Source: Lepidodermella squamata (taxonomy: Eukaryota; Gastrotricha). Taken from it: a stretch of DNA of 64,000 nucleotides. Under the pieces are notes generated by a model that saw nothing but the letters and a program-made list of their open reading frames with translations, did no database searches and was not told the origin of the DNA. A program made the translations under genes and the position numbers. Positions 1 through 11,379 of this stretch are shown in pieces; the first letter of the stretch is position 1, and every line of letters begins with the position of its first letter. Location of the stretch: NCBI GenBank assembly GCA_047495785.1, contig JBLDXI010000042.1:4340001-4404000 (forward strand), in the 5' to 3' direction.

Positions 1-947
1 CCAGAACTGTTGCAAAAACCATATTTTTAAAGTCATTCTAAACTGACGACTCTACTGAGGCTGAACTTTTCTTTCTCATTATCGAGCTATTAATCATCTT
101 GCTCATTAAATGGACCGTTATCAAGCACTTTATCCCATATGACTATTTGTGATCAGTTGGCCTCGGTTGTCATTATAAATGCGACGACTATTTTCGGGCA
201 GTACGGTATTTAAAATGAGTGAAATGGCAATGAGAGAATTATGCTTCGAATCTATTCATGTCCCATTTAAGGACACGCTATTCTAATTCAACTCACCCAA
301 ATGGATAACGCTGTGTCGGATCCTCGCAAAATCTGGCTCTCCATACTTGCGCCGAGTACTTTAAAATCTGCATTTCGACCCACTTTCAGACGAAACCCGG
401 CCATGGCACAGTCTAGGAAGGACTTGAGCAGACAGGAAATCAGCAGATATTCATTCAGTCGCTCGAGTAGATAGTAGGTGCAGAGAAGCAGCATCGATTT
501 CTGGTTTCTGGATCACACTAGTTAAAATACACGGGTTCCATAAGGAAAACTGACTACAGAAATATGAAATACCTTACCTCATGAGTATCAGCTGTTAAGA
601 CTTGGAAATCATAAATTTAAAAATTCTCTCTAAAATATCTGTGATGAGACAGAAACAAAAAATGTCCAATTACGAATATGTGATTCATCGGGATTAATAT
701 TTTAATCCAAGCACAGGGAAATATATTCACCGAAGACAGAATGTGCGCAATATATTGAAAAGTGCATCACTAAATATCGTTTTCACCTGAAAAATGAGAA
801 AATACTATCGCCATATGGCAAGAAGATTCGAATGCAAGTTTTTCATCATACACGTCTGAGCAACAAGAAACGAGTAGAAAGGATTATTTTATCCTTTTGT
901 TCAGAATGGTAGTTTACTGATATGAAGGAATATGAATAGCGAAAAAT
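1..947. other. Spacer downstream of TDRD9
   Basis: AT-rich sequence beyond the stop codon of the minus-strand helicase gene. I found no convincing coding frame, RNA gene or repeat. The one open frame of about 68 codons has no recognisable domain and no splice context. Confidence 0.5.
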
Positions 948-3900
948 TCAGCATCCCCAGTCGTAAGGCTGGTCGATTTCAGCCTGAACGTTGAGGCCGG
1001 AGCTTGTACCGCGGCGTTGTTGAGTCGGGGCGTGCTGGTACGGGTTGGAAACACCACGGCCCAAACCACCGCTGTAAGCACCGCGAGAGCTCATCAATTG
1101 AGCAGTTGACGGCACGAAGGGTTCAGGCTCGGTTTTCCGGACAACCGGCCCTAATACACTGACCCGGCTATTGCTTGCCTGGCTATTCGCATACCCACGT
1201 TCGGCATCCATTCGCAGCTGAGAATCACGCGATCCGGCGTTTTCGGCTGCCAGACGCTCTTCTAGCAGCTTGACGCGCGTCAAATGGCTGTGAACGACGA
1301 GATGAATACGCAGAGAACGAAGGTTCCGAATTGTCACGTTGCATAGCTTGCAGGTGACCTGAAAAAATCAGTCATAAATTCAGTCAAAAGTTTACAGCTC
1401 AAAATGCTCAGAAAAGCCTACCGTTTCAAATTCGACGCCTTCCTCTAAGATCATTTTCAGCTCGGCGAGGTTTCGCTGCAAGTCCCTTAAACTCCAGCCC
1501 TCATCCGCCTCGTTTTGATCGGCCGAATCCCGAATTCCCATATTCGACATGGCTGAATTCAACGAAGCAGCAGCTGCATGATTTCCGGCTTCAAACGCCC
1601 TGGTCACATTTCTGCGATCACGGCCGTCGTGCATCTTGGGGGAGATCACTCTCAACACGTTACGCGGCGGCTGCTTCGCCGTTTCCTTCAGGCCCCAATT
1701 CGGCTGGATGGCAGGCGGAAATTCAATGTCAAGAATCGGCTGACGCTCGCGGATTTCGAACAGCTGAATAGCCGCTTCGATCATGAGTTGCTGCGTTTTT
1801 CGGAACTGAGTCGCGTTTTGCGTAATCACCGGGTTGGCCCGGTCTATCATCAAGTTGACACTGTCGCGGATCGAATTGATCAAAACCAGGTCATCCTGGG
1901 TGATTTTCGCATCCAGGGATAGGTAGAAGTCGTGGTCTAGAAACGCGGGATGCATGGTTGACGGATCTGGGCCGAGACCACACAGAATTCCAATCGGATA
2001 CTCAGTTTGCCGAACACCCTTGCTATATAGAAAATACCAAGTTTAAATATGGAAAATCTATAGAATTGTGGCAACTAACATCAGTTCAACAGCGGGCGAG
2101 AACAGCATGGCGACAATTGCAGGCAGACCAGGCTTCGGTTGGAACTCGGTTGTGTCTGAGAGGGAAATCGCCCCGGATCCACGGCCATCTTTAACTGCCG
2201 ATGATGCTGTGAGCTAAAATAAATAAAATAATGCTTAAAATACAAAATTCATAATGTTGTTTTCTAATAATTGGACCACTAAGAACGAGGCTCCAACGCT
2301 ACCTGGCAATAAAAATCTTTATTATTGTAAAAATCACTAAATGACGTTACGACGCGGAGGAAAAACGGCACGCTTTCTAAAGCCCACGTGTTAGAATTTG
2401 AGGGCACGCGCCTTATAATTCGGTGATGCGTTTTATTTCATTTTATTTTTCGACCTTTAACCTTTGCCTCAAAATCCGGTTCTACTCTACAATTCGGTGT
2501 GACCTAATATTTCGGTATAAATGGTAGCTACCTAAGCTACCTAAGCTGCGTTGAAAAATAATCGATGCGATATTTTATGCTAATTTTTGCCAGCCTACTT
2601 CAGCCCGATTTCTTATCATCACCCATCATTTAATCATTTTTTTTTATTAATTTCTGAAACATTTAAGCTCAGATCTTACATGCCATATGCCTCAGAATGT
2701 TGTAGCCCTTTTCGGATTAGAATTTTGAGAAACTGCTGGAATTATATATCAATTGAATTAATTAATTGAAAAAATCAAAATTTTGAAATTATGAAATTGA
2801 ACTTACGAAATAGACAGATGGCTCCGTTGGGAATTCTTCGATTGAGATGCAATTGACCGAATCTGACGAGACTTTATACTGGGTATGTTCACCGTAGCCA
2901 TAAACCGGGCAGCCCCACGACAACTCACCAGGTTGATTCGCGATTCTCAACTGAATCCGCTCCTCAAAAGACGGCTCAGTCGGCAGCCGAATCGTCGAAA
3001 AACGCAGCGGCCAGTAGTTATCCACGTCACTGTCTGGCTCAGTTTGATGCTGATGGTCAGGGTGGACAGTCCAGCGGCGACTTCGATCACGGTGATCGGC
3101 CAACGATTCAGGACTCTCCTCGCACTCGACAACAAATCGCTTGTTCAAAAAATGTGTGGTCATCGCCGTTGATTCTGCGTTTCGTCGCTGAATGTGAACC
3201 TCGAGGCCGACAACGCCGTCGACTACTGAAAAAACTTCGACGTTGAATTTCTTCAACCGGAGAATGCCGTAGTCTTCTTCGAACTGATTTCGCATCATCA
3301 TGTCCCGAGCCACTTCGATGAATTCGGGATTTTCACGAACTTTCGCCAAGCGACATTTGACAGCTTGGTATTTCAGGCCAACCAACGAACTCGGGCACTC
3401 GAATAATTGGGAGGTTTCGATTTCAAAACGGTCTCCAATATCAACAAAATGAACTTTCGCCAAGCTATTTTCGAATACCAGCGACTCCAATTCGACCCGT
3501 TGATAGCCGAAAAACGTATTTTCATGCCGGGCGACATAAATTTCACCAATTTTCGGCGTCGAAGCCGAACTGACTGGGGTCAGTGCGATTGAAAGGTCGT
3601 TCAAAGTTCGAGTGATGATGTTGTAATCGGCCTCGTGTTCGTTCAGCGGGACGAATCTAGCGAAAAATCGGCAGCATGTGACCACGTGGCTGATTTCGAT
3701 TTTCGCACATTGCACGTTTTCAGGTGGAATAGCGTATTTTGTGGCGGCACTTGCGGCCATGAGGGCCGAAGTTGGCCGGTCGTTGACAGCGGGCCGAGCG
3801 GGTTTCGAGTAGTCCTGACCGATTCTGGAACGTGGGTTCGATGAATCGTCGGTGATCATGATCAGGGTTGGGGCTGAAATTGAAATTTATACAAATTAAA

Positions 3901-6900
3901 CGCCACATAATGACAATTTGTATATTAGAATATTTGAATTTGAGTAACGCCGGTTCGAAAGTTGGAAAAAGAGTTCAGTGACTCAAGACACTGATGATAT
4001 GGGGCCGACATTTTCCTTTGTATCATTTGCAAAAACTGTGGCTCAGTTTTTGCATTCATCACTCAAATGTTTACATTTTCGCTTCACTGTAGATTCGTAA
4101 TATTTCCGTTTAAAAGCGATTTTTTCTTAGATCCCCTCTGATACCGCATCGGATAATGTGGTGAGTGATCACGCGGTCCTACTAACTACAAGTTACACCT
4201 CGCGGGATACCATTTAATGGAGAGCGATAGCAAATCCTGTGATCAAGAGATGGAAGTTGTAGATAAAGAACCATGCGATATGTGCTTGGAATCCAATAGG
4301 CGAATAAAAAACTCGTTTGTTGGCCGCGAACCGAACCATGGCCCGCAGCTGTGAGGCAGGCTATTCGCATGCATAAAAAATATTTTTCGAAAAACGAAAC
4401 GAAATCTAGCGCGGAACCCGCAGGTGCCTCTGATGGTGCCTCAAACAATGGCAGCAAACACGGAGCAAAACGCAAGACTGATGGCGATTCCTCAGGCGCC
4501 TCGAAGAAGCAGCGCGCTAAAAACGGCGAGCCCTTGCAAGAACTTTCACCTTGTAAATTTCTGATGTTGCCGGCTCAATTTGTTATTTCGGGTTACTGGA
4601 TAAATGATAGCATACGAAAGCTATTCTCAGTTTAGCATGCTTCCCAGTAACTGGCACTATCCTCTACTCTTCAGACGTTTCTCAACGTTTCTCAACATTC
4701 ATCAACGTATCACATTAAAAAAAGTACGTTTGAAATAAAATGACTACTTTTTGAGTCTTCGTCGGCTTGGAAAAGTTTCTCGATTGCGGCATGCCTCTCT
4801 ACGAGGCGTAAAAGCTGAAGGCTCAGTTGACAAAACTAAAAGCCGCCGATCGGAATTTCTATCGTGATTTTTATGACCTACCCAGTCCAGCAAACAATCT
4901 TCGTCGAAACAGTCCGAATCGTCAACAAGCATTCCCGACGCGATGTGAGTCATCAATTTTGTGAAGTTCGCTGAAGATGTTATCCTGCGACGCACCAATC
5001 CAATCGAAGTTTGATTTCGCTCCAGAACCCTATCTCCTTAATGCTTTGTGAAAATGCTTTGTGGAAATGCCATTGACACGTCTAGCACATCATAATCAGC
5101 TATCCGCGTTGAATAAAAGTGGATAAAATTACATGTGGCGCAATTTCTCGTAAAGGTGTTGACCGGCGCATCACCATGCCCGGCCATTCTCGGCCTACAA
5201 CTATAATCGCTGTTAATCGTCAAGTGATCAATTTCAACCCGTTGAGTAATATCAGTGAAAAAATTGAAAAATATCTTCAAACGAAGCCACGCCGTAATTC
5301 CTTCACGGGAAGTCAAAGTCAGACATTTGTTGGCTTAACGCTGTTCCAGCATTTGAATATGATAGTCGGTTTCGATACTGGAATGATTGCCCAATTTGAA
5401 CAAGGTCCAAATTGGTTTCCAACCAAGGTAAAAAAAAGTGACTAGGAAATTGCACATCCAGGAATTTCAGGAGAAATTCCGTTTTCCAATAACCAGTTGT
5501 CCCCCAAATAGCCTCGGTTGGTATCACATGGGCAAGGCACTTATCCAAGCAGTCAATTATTCAACTAGACCTCATTTTTTGTTTTTTTTTCTCTAGCGCC
5601 GGCACGTCGGCAAATAAACTTCTTGTTAAGATGTGTCGCGGTAGTTCGAAAAGGTTAGGGAATGTCTCATCAATTCACAGTCCTATCGATTTTTCAGTTC
5701 TGAATAGCCGAAATGGCAAATGTAGTTGGGGTTTCAATTTTTTTTGCGGTGACTTGAAGATTGATAAAATTAAAAATTCATATTTAGCCACTCACTTAGT
5801 TTGTTTCGGCGGCGGTAGAATTCACTGGCTTCCTGGATCAAACGGTCGCGTTCGCGATGCAGAGCCACTGGGTTGTAGGGATCGAGCAGCGGCAACATTT
5901 CTCGTCGCAGCATCCGCATTCGAATTGCTAGAAGTACGCAATCACTCACCACATTATCCGCGGCGTTCGGATCGATGTACTCGACGTAGGCCTTCGACTG
6001 CTCGTAGTAGATGCGCAAATGCTGCGAATTCGGATCGCTGATTGCCTTGCGAAAAATTGTCACCATCTGGTCGTGGTAGAAAAATCCGAGATTCTGCGGC
6101 AAATTGCTGATTTGAATCGTTCGTAGGAACGGGCGAGACGCTAATTCTCGCTGCAACATGTCCATGTCGCACTTTTTCGAGCTCAAAAAGTAATTCGGGT
6201 AATTTGAGGCCGCAATAGCAAGGCGGATTAGCAGTTCACGGTACCGAATTCGCAGATCGCGTTTTTCCGGCGGCAAGTTCTCCGTCCACTCTCGCAGGTC
6301 GATGTTCATGCGAACCAATCGAGCTTTCAAATCATTGATCAAATAACCGACCTCTTCGAAGCGGCTTCGATTAATTCCAATCGATCTCAGCTGTTCGAGG
6401 CGGTAATTTCGCGCGGCTTCATACGCGTAGAGATAGCAGAGCAGATCGCTTTTCGAGTACCTCGCAAAAATCAGTTTATTGCGGTGGTAGTCAAATTCGT
6501 TGTTGAAAGTTTTGTGGAAGAAGGTTTTCACGCTCAAGGAGGCTGCGATGATGATGCACGGATCGGCTACTCCGAACATTATACCGAAGATGATCAATTT
6601 TCCAAGACGAACATCAAGTGGGAGATTAGCCAGGATTTCGCCGAGATACGTCAAATCACCATCAAAAGCGTGTTCCTCCTCCAATTTCGACATTTCCTCC
6701 TCGGATAGGCAGTCAGTCAACGGGTCAATGTGCGGGCTGGTCAAGGCCTGGACCTCCTTACACAGCAAAACCGCTTTGTAGATGTTTTCCTCCAACGGCG
6801 GGTCCATCGCGTTGGCAAGAATCGACCGAGGTGGACCCATATCAAGCAGTTTGACTTGAAGAATGGTCTGGCAAAGGGAGGCTCGTAGAATTTCGGGGGT

Positions 6901-8789
6901 CGGGAACTCCTCCATGTCGACTTCGTACATTTTTCGATCGACTAATCGATAGCAAATGCCGTCTTGAACACGACCGGCTCGACCAGCCCTTTGCCTACAG
7001 TTCGCTCTCGACGCCCAGCACAGTCGAAGGGACTCGAGTTGACTGCCACGATCGGTATGAAGCATTTTGTTCAGGCAAAAATCGATGACGTAAGTCACGT
7101 CTGGGACAGTAATACTGCTCTCGGCGATATTCGTCGATAAAATGACTTTTCGCTGGCCTCGTTCAGCCTGCAGAAAAGCCTTTCGTTGTTCTTCGACATT
7201 CACATCGGAATGTAGGGTGACTAAACTGAGATTCGGGAGTCGTTCGAGCTCGCGGCTTACTGCTCGAATTTCTTGCATGCCGGGTAGGAAGATCAAACAA
7301 GCGCCTTTCGATTGCTTTTTCGCGTTGTTTTCCATTACGTCGAAATTTCTGATGATTTCGGCGCATATTTTGATGCAGTCTTCATTCAGAACTGCTTCGG
7401 TGTGTTCGATTCGAGGAGGCTGAAAATTAGAGATGAAATCGTTGAAGTATTTTGGAATACAAAAAAGTCCAATTGAATCAAAGCAGATTGGACAATACCC
7501 TCTATATAACCAATATTCTTCGATAACAGAAATGTTTTTCTATTTATTGCTTACCCTCCGGTTGAAGGTCAGCATGCCTAAGATATCATCGAGGAACCAT
7601 TCCTTCACAGAGAAGCACCTTCCTTTGATGGAAAGTATCGGCGCGGGGATCGTCATTTTGTTGGCACCAAGAGTTGAGAAATAAGCCGCTGTTTTCTGAG
7701 TTTGAATCGTAGCAGACATGACGATAACTTTAACCGTCGGAAATTCTGAAGAAATAATTTTAATAATATTTACCAGGAGTTTCAAATAATAACTAACCTG
7801 CTCGATATTTTTTAACCAGTAGCATGAGGAGATCCATTTCTCGATCGCGTTCGTGAACCTCGTCGAGAATGATATGCGTGAAATGGCCGGATCGATCGTC
7901 GGCACGTGACTTATCGCCTCGATTTCTTAGAGCGCCCATGAGTTTTCGCAACACCACACCTGTCGTACAAAAGAGCAGGCGAGTATCGGTACCAGCATGT
8001 CGTTGCTCGGAGCCGATCTGGTAACCGCAGATACCGGGTGGGCTGAATTGCCACTGATTGTTTTGGCAGATCTGGCGCGCGGCTGAAATCGCGGCGATTC
8101 GGCGCGGCTGAGTCACGATTATATTGGCAAATTCACGCCTTTGCACGGCATTGTGAAGAATCAATGGCGGAATTTGAGTCGTTTTGCTAAAGAAAAAACC
8201 AGAACAGGAGTTAAAGCGAACCATTTTCAAATTTTCCAGATTAATTCTTGAATTTTTGTTTTCTAATCTATTTCGCTTACCCGCAACCGGTTTCACCCTC
8301 AACGACCACTATCGGGTAAGTATCAATCAGGCGCAGAAGTTTTTCGCGATATGCCGCGATCGGCAGCTCGTCGCTAAACGCTTCCGGGCTGAATCGATAT
8401 CGCGAATAAACGCTTAGATCGCCCTGGCTGTAAGTATCATCTTCAGGCGGGAAGATTTGTGCCTCATCTCTACCGTAAGCAGCAGCTGCAGTTGTTGGAC
8501 GGTATGTCGGCCTCGGGGCAGACACAATAGAATCACTCACGTCGCGGCCTCGATCAGAATCGGGCTCGAAAAATTCCGGATTTCTATACTGGTGCGGGTA
8601 ATGGCCAGAAGTTTGAATCGAACTGGCTTCAAGTCTTCCAATGGGTTTTCGATATGCAATCATCCCGGTTGCTTGATCAATCGGGGCACCAGCACTTCGG
8701 TAAATTTCAGTCGTTTTCAACTGCTTGCCATGGTAAATACTTGCCCATTCGGAGGGCTTCGGGTCCGGGTAAACCAGGTCTTTCGGCAT
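948..8789 (-). CDS. TDRD9: TDRD9/Spindle-E-type DExH RNA helicase with tudor domain
   Basis: Eight exons, read on the minus strand: 8789-8281, 8186-7798, 7745-7555, 7419-5796, 3873-2807, 2213-2080, 2022-1422 and 1358-948. All junctions are GT-AG and in phase, giving about 1641 residues (vertebrate TDRD9 is about 1380). Visible in order: Walker A GETGCGKT near residue 165, DEVH box near 278, VMSAT motif III, CRQRAGRAGR motif VI, HA2-type helicase region, tudor domain at about 1010-1067, then a conserved tail with GLPAIVAMLFSPAVEL and GILCGLG, and a C2H2 finger CKLC...H...H near 1508. The family works in germline piRNA silencing with Piwi proteins. The tudor core reads VDIGD where FVDYGN is usual, so an aromatic cage residue is missing. 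The ATG at 8789 was chosen because the codon before it is GTG. Exon 5 joins exon 4 directly in phase across the 1.9-kb intron, so no further exon is required. Identity is firm; small exon errors are possible. Confidence 0.92.
4217..4960 (+). pseudogene. Decayed antisense coding sequence inside the TDRD9 intron
   Basis: An open frame from the ATG at 4217 runs 45 codons (acidic, with CDMC and a stop at 4352-4354). A second frame, two bases out of register, opens at once and runs to 4635 with a lysine/serine-rich, nuclear-like composition (GAKRKTDGDSSGASKKQRAK). Further on, about 4790-4960, a third coding-like stretch reads KLKAQLTKLKAADRNFYRDF after an in-frame TAA. Together these look like one gene broken by frameshifts and a stop. 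I do not recognise the family, and short chance frames remain possible. Confidence 0.35.
5175..5445 (+). other. Unassigned open frame in TDRD9 intron
   Basis: A 90-codon frame from the ATG at 5175 (in-frame from 5119) with protein-like composition, including MPGHSRPTTIIAVNRQ and QHLNMIVGFDTGMIAQ, and a GTAAAA donor-like site at 5429. It lies on the same strand as the decayed frames upstream and could be their continuation or chance. No family is recognised. Confidence 0.2.
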
Positions 8790-9539
8790 CACTCAATATT
8801 TCCAAATCATTTCCTAGCAATAAAATCGAAATAAGACTTTAAATGCGATTCAATTCGACTTTATTTCTTCCGTTTCGTCCCCAGACGTATTAAAACCAAA
8901 TGCAAAAAACCACCGCGATTACGTTAAACATGACTTTCGACGTGTGCGTCTGTATTACTTTAGAAGTCACGAATTTAGGAAAATACATCATCATTTAAAG
9001 GTCATGATATCTTCGTTTTTTACGACTACTGTGTGATGACATTTGCAGCTTATGATTATTACAAAAAACGACAGGGCATCATGTGGATAATCTTTGCACG
9101 GAAAGACATCTCAACAACAAGAGATGAAAAAACTAGGATTATTTAAAAATTATCGATGCGAACTCGGATTGGAAGCTATGACCTGGGCCTTCGGCGCCAA
9201 ACAAAATCAACAACATCGTCAGATTTAACAAATTTTTCAAACTAAGCTTCAACGAGCATGCATCAATAAATTGTTTTCGCATAACATTCTGTGTTTTTGT
9301 TTACTTGATCCAATACTGGCAAGGAGTGAGACTATCTAATGAAGAAGAATTCAACCTGTTAATAACTTTCCGAGCCCATGGAGACTAGGTTGGTCGGTGT
9401 TTCGTTATCATAAGTTTTGTAAAACAAGTATGAGAGAGAAAAGCACAACAGATATCGGCAAATGCTCGATCATTATTCGCATCATTAGACAAAATGAGTG
9501 AGGTCAGAAAGCTTGTCGGCACGGTGTGCGCATGCGCAA
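8790..9539. other. Spacer between TDRD9 and CTDNEP1
   Basis: AT-rich region holding the 5' flank of the helicase gene and the 3' flank of the phosphatase gene, both on the minus strand. A splice-acceptor-like TTGCTAG lies about 24 nt before the helicase ATG. Nothing else was recognised. Confidence 0.5.
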
Positions 9540-10413
9540 TTAAGGCATTGTCGCATGGGTATTGCGCGTTAGAACTGATCGCACGTCTGATGTAAACCGT
9601 AGAGCGTCGAGCATTGGGAGCAAGTTCAGAAGACAAGTATCACGGGGATCGTCGAACCAGGATTTGATTGGGATGCCGTTTTCTGTGTAAATAGAACCTA
9701 ATATAACCAAGTACTTCAAAACCGAAAAAATCAATACCTGGGAAAGACCGGTAGGCCGCTGGCGAGTTGTCAAGAATAAATACGGAAGACAATTTCGGAG
9801 AAATCGTTGTCAGATCTTTGATGTAGCTACCGTATTCAAATATACAATGCTGACGATAGAACCGGCGTCGTAAAATTCCCCGCCCATTATCCAATTTATC
9901 AGCAACAGCTGCACCGTATACTTCCATGCTGGCCGTGAACACAACCAAATCATACCATTGGCTGATCACGTCCAGAAAATAATCCACATGAGGCCGTTTG
10001 TAAACATAGAACCGGACCGGATGCTCATCAATTTTTACTCGGAGCGTGAAGTCGGGCGGGTTATAATCTGACCTCGGCTGAGGCCGAACCAATCCGTCGT
10101 GGAATGAATGAATCAAGGTTTCATCCAGGTCGAGAACGAGAATTTTCGGAGGCACCAAATCTGGAGAAGCTGAAAGCTTATCAAAACATGCTGAAAACGC
10201 GGAATAAGTGAACAAACCGAGCCTGTTTTTTAGCAGTGGCGGGAGAGGAATGACATCATATTTCAGGGCCTGGTGAGATACGATTTGTTTGTGAGTACGA
10301 TGGTAAACAGTCAGCACCAAGTTGACGAACTTCAGGCAAAGCTCAACGACATAGTATACCGTAGCGTTCAAAAACTTTCTGAATGACCCTGAATCACTCA
10401 TCTTGTCATGCAT
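9540..10413 (-). CDS. CTDNEP1: CTD nuclear envelope phosphatase 1 (Dullard) homologue
   Basis: Two exons, 10413-9738 and 9682-9540, separated by a 55-bp intron (GTATTG...ACACAG), encode 272 residues. The family is a HAD-type serine/threonine phosphatase of the nuclear/ER membrane that dephosphorylates lipin. The sequence shows an N-terminal hydrophobic segment at about 15-37 (membrane anchor) and the catalytic DxDxT motif as DLDET at 95-99. Later come the [11 protein letters not shown] and VFILDNSP motifs, and a conserved C-terminus ending the family block [20 protein letters not shown]. Without splicing, the first exon would run into an unrelated tail, whereas the splice restores [16 protein letters not shown] acceptor-like site lies 5 nt before the ATG. 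It is slightly longer than the vertebrate protein (about 244 residues) because of its N-terminus. Confidence 0.93.
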
Positions 10414-11379
10414 AAGACCTAAACATAAATGTTATTGGAAAATTGGAAAAATATAATGTGGCACAAAGCACGGATTCAGATAATGCAAGAATCAGAAATA
10501 AAGCTTGTACAGAAACACTAATAAGACTAAACATAATTCGTTTTAACTAAGCCTACTAGCTTCTAGATGCAAATAAGGACGCGGGCAAGTAGCATCGCCA
10601 GTGAACAGCGAACATACACCATACACCAAGTCCCTCTTCCTTCTTCCAGAAGTGCCATTTTCAATGAGGACATCTCTCGGGCGTAAAGTTCAACACGGAT
10701 TTCCTTCATTCATTCTTCAAGAATAAGATTTTGTCATTTATAAAAAATTGCCTTTCATCAAATTATTAACTCAATTCCAAGTACGTGTATAATATTTTAA
10801 AAATTAAATTCAAACCACGTGGTGTGTCACGTGACTTGTACCTTTTCTTCAGGTTACTGGTTGGTGGCTGGAAGGAGCCTGGCAGAGGGTTCAGTTGTCT
10901 AGCTCAAAAATTGCTGCGCCACCCACGCGCCGCTATTTAGTTTTGGCGGGTTTTAATACGCTTGCTCGTCATCTAGCTCATTTAGCCGAGTCATTTTAGC
11001 GTTAAGTTCTATAGAGAAACACCAGCTCACAAGGTTTGCCAACTCCCCGCTCCAATTTTTTCAGAAAAAAAATGTTCGCTCTTCCTGCTGCCACTCCGGC
11101 TTAATTCATATGTGTGATACACACCCTCATCGAATCTATCAAGAGCTGTCATATATGGATATGGAGCCAATTTTAGTGGGGCTAATCAGATGAACTGATG
11201 CAGCAATGCTCACTCATTTATCTTCAGATGCACTAAATTTATTTTTCCCATTTTGCTATGGTCACCCTTTAATATTTGAATACCTATATATGTGAAATAG
11301 CAATCCTCGATTCCTTCCAAATATTTCTATTGTTTATTTTCTATCCTGAGCCATGTATCGGTGAATTCATTTTTAGGCG
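10414..11379. promoter_or_regulatory. Divergent intergenic region, CTDNEP1 and acyl-CoA oxidase
   Basis: About 0.97 kb between two genes transcribed away from each other, so it should contain both promoters. Two CACGTG E-boxes lie 12 bp apart (10816-10821 and 10828-10833). The second sits in the perfect palindrome GTCACGTGAC (10826-10835), which matches the core recognised by TFEB/MITF-type bHLH-ZIP factors. No TATA element could be assigned with confidence. Confidence 0.35.

Larger units (their letters stand above)
3874..5795 (-). other. 1.9-kb intron of TDRD9
   Basis: The donor GTGAGT (5795-5790) and acceptor TTTCAG (3879-3874) flank this unusually long intron. The other introns in the gene run from about 57 to 593 bp. 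It holds coding-like fragments on the opposite strand, listed separately. Confidence 0.7.

Noticed and set aside
5303-5548. Minus-strand frame as an extra TDRD9 exon
   Set aside because: Flanking exons join in phase without it and its sequence does not fit the family.
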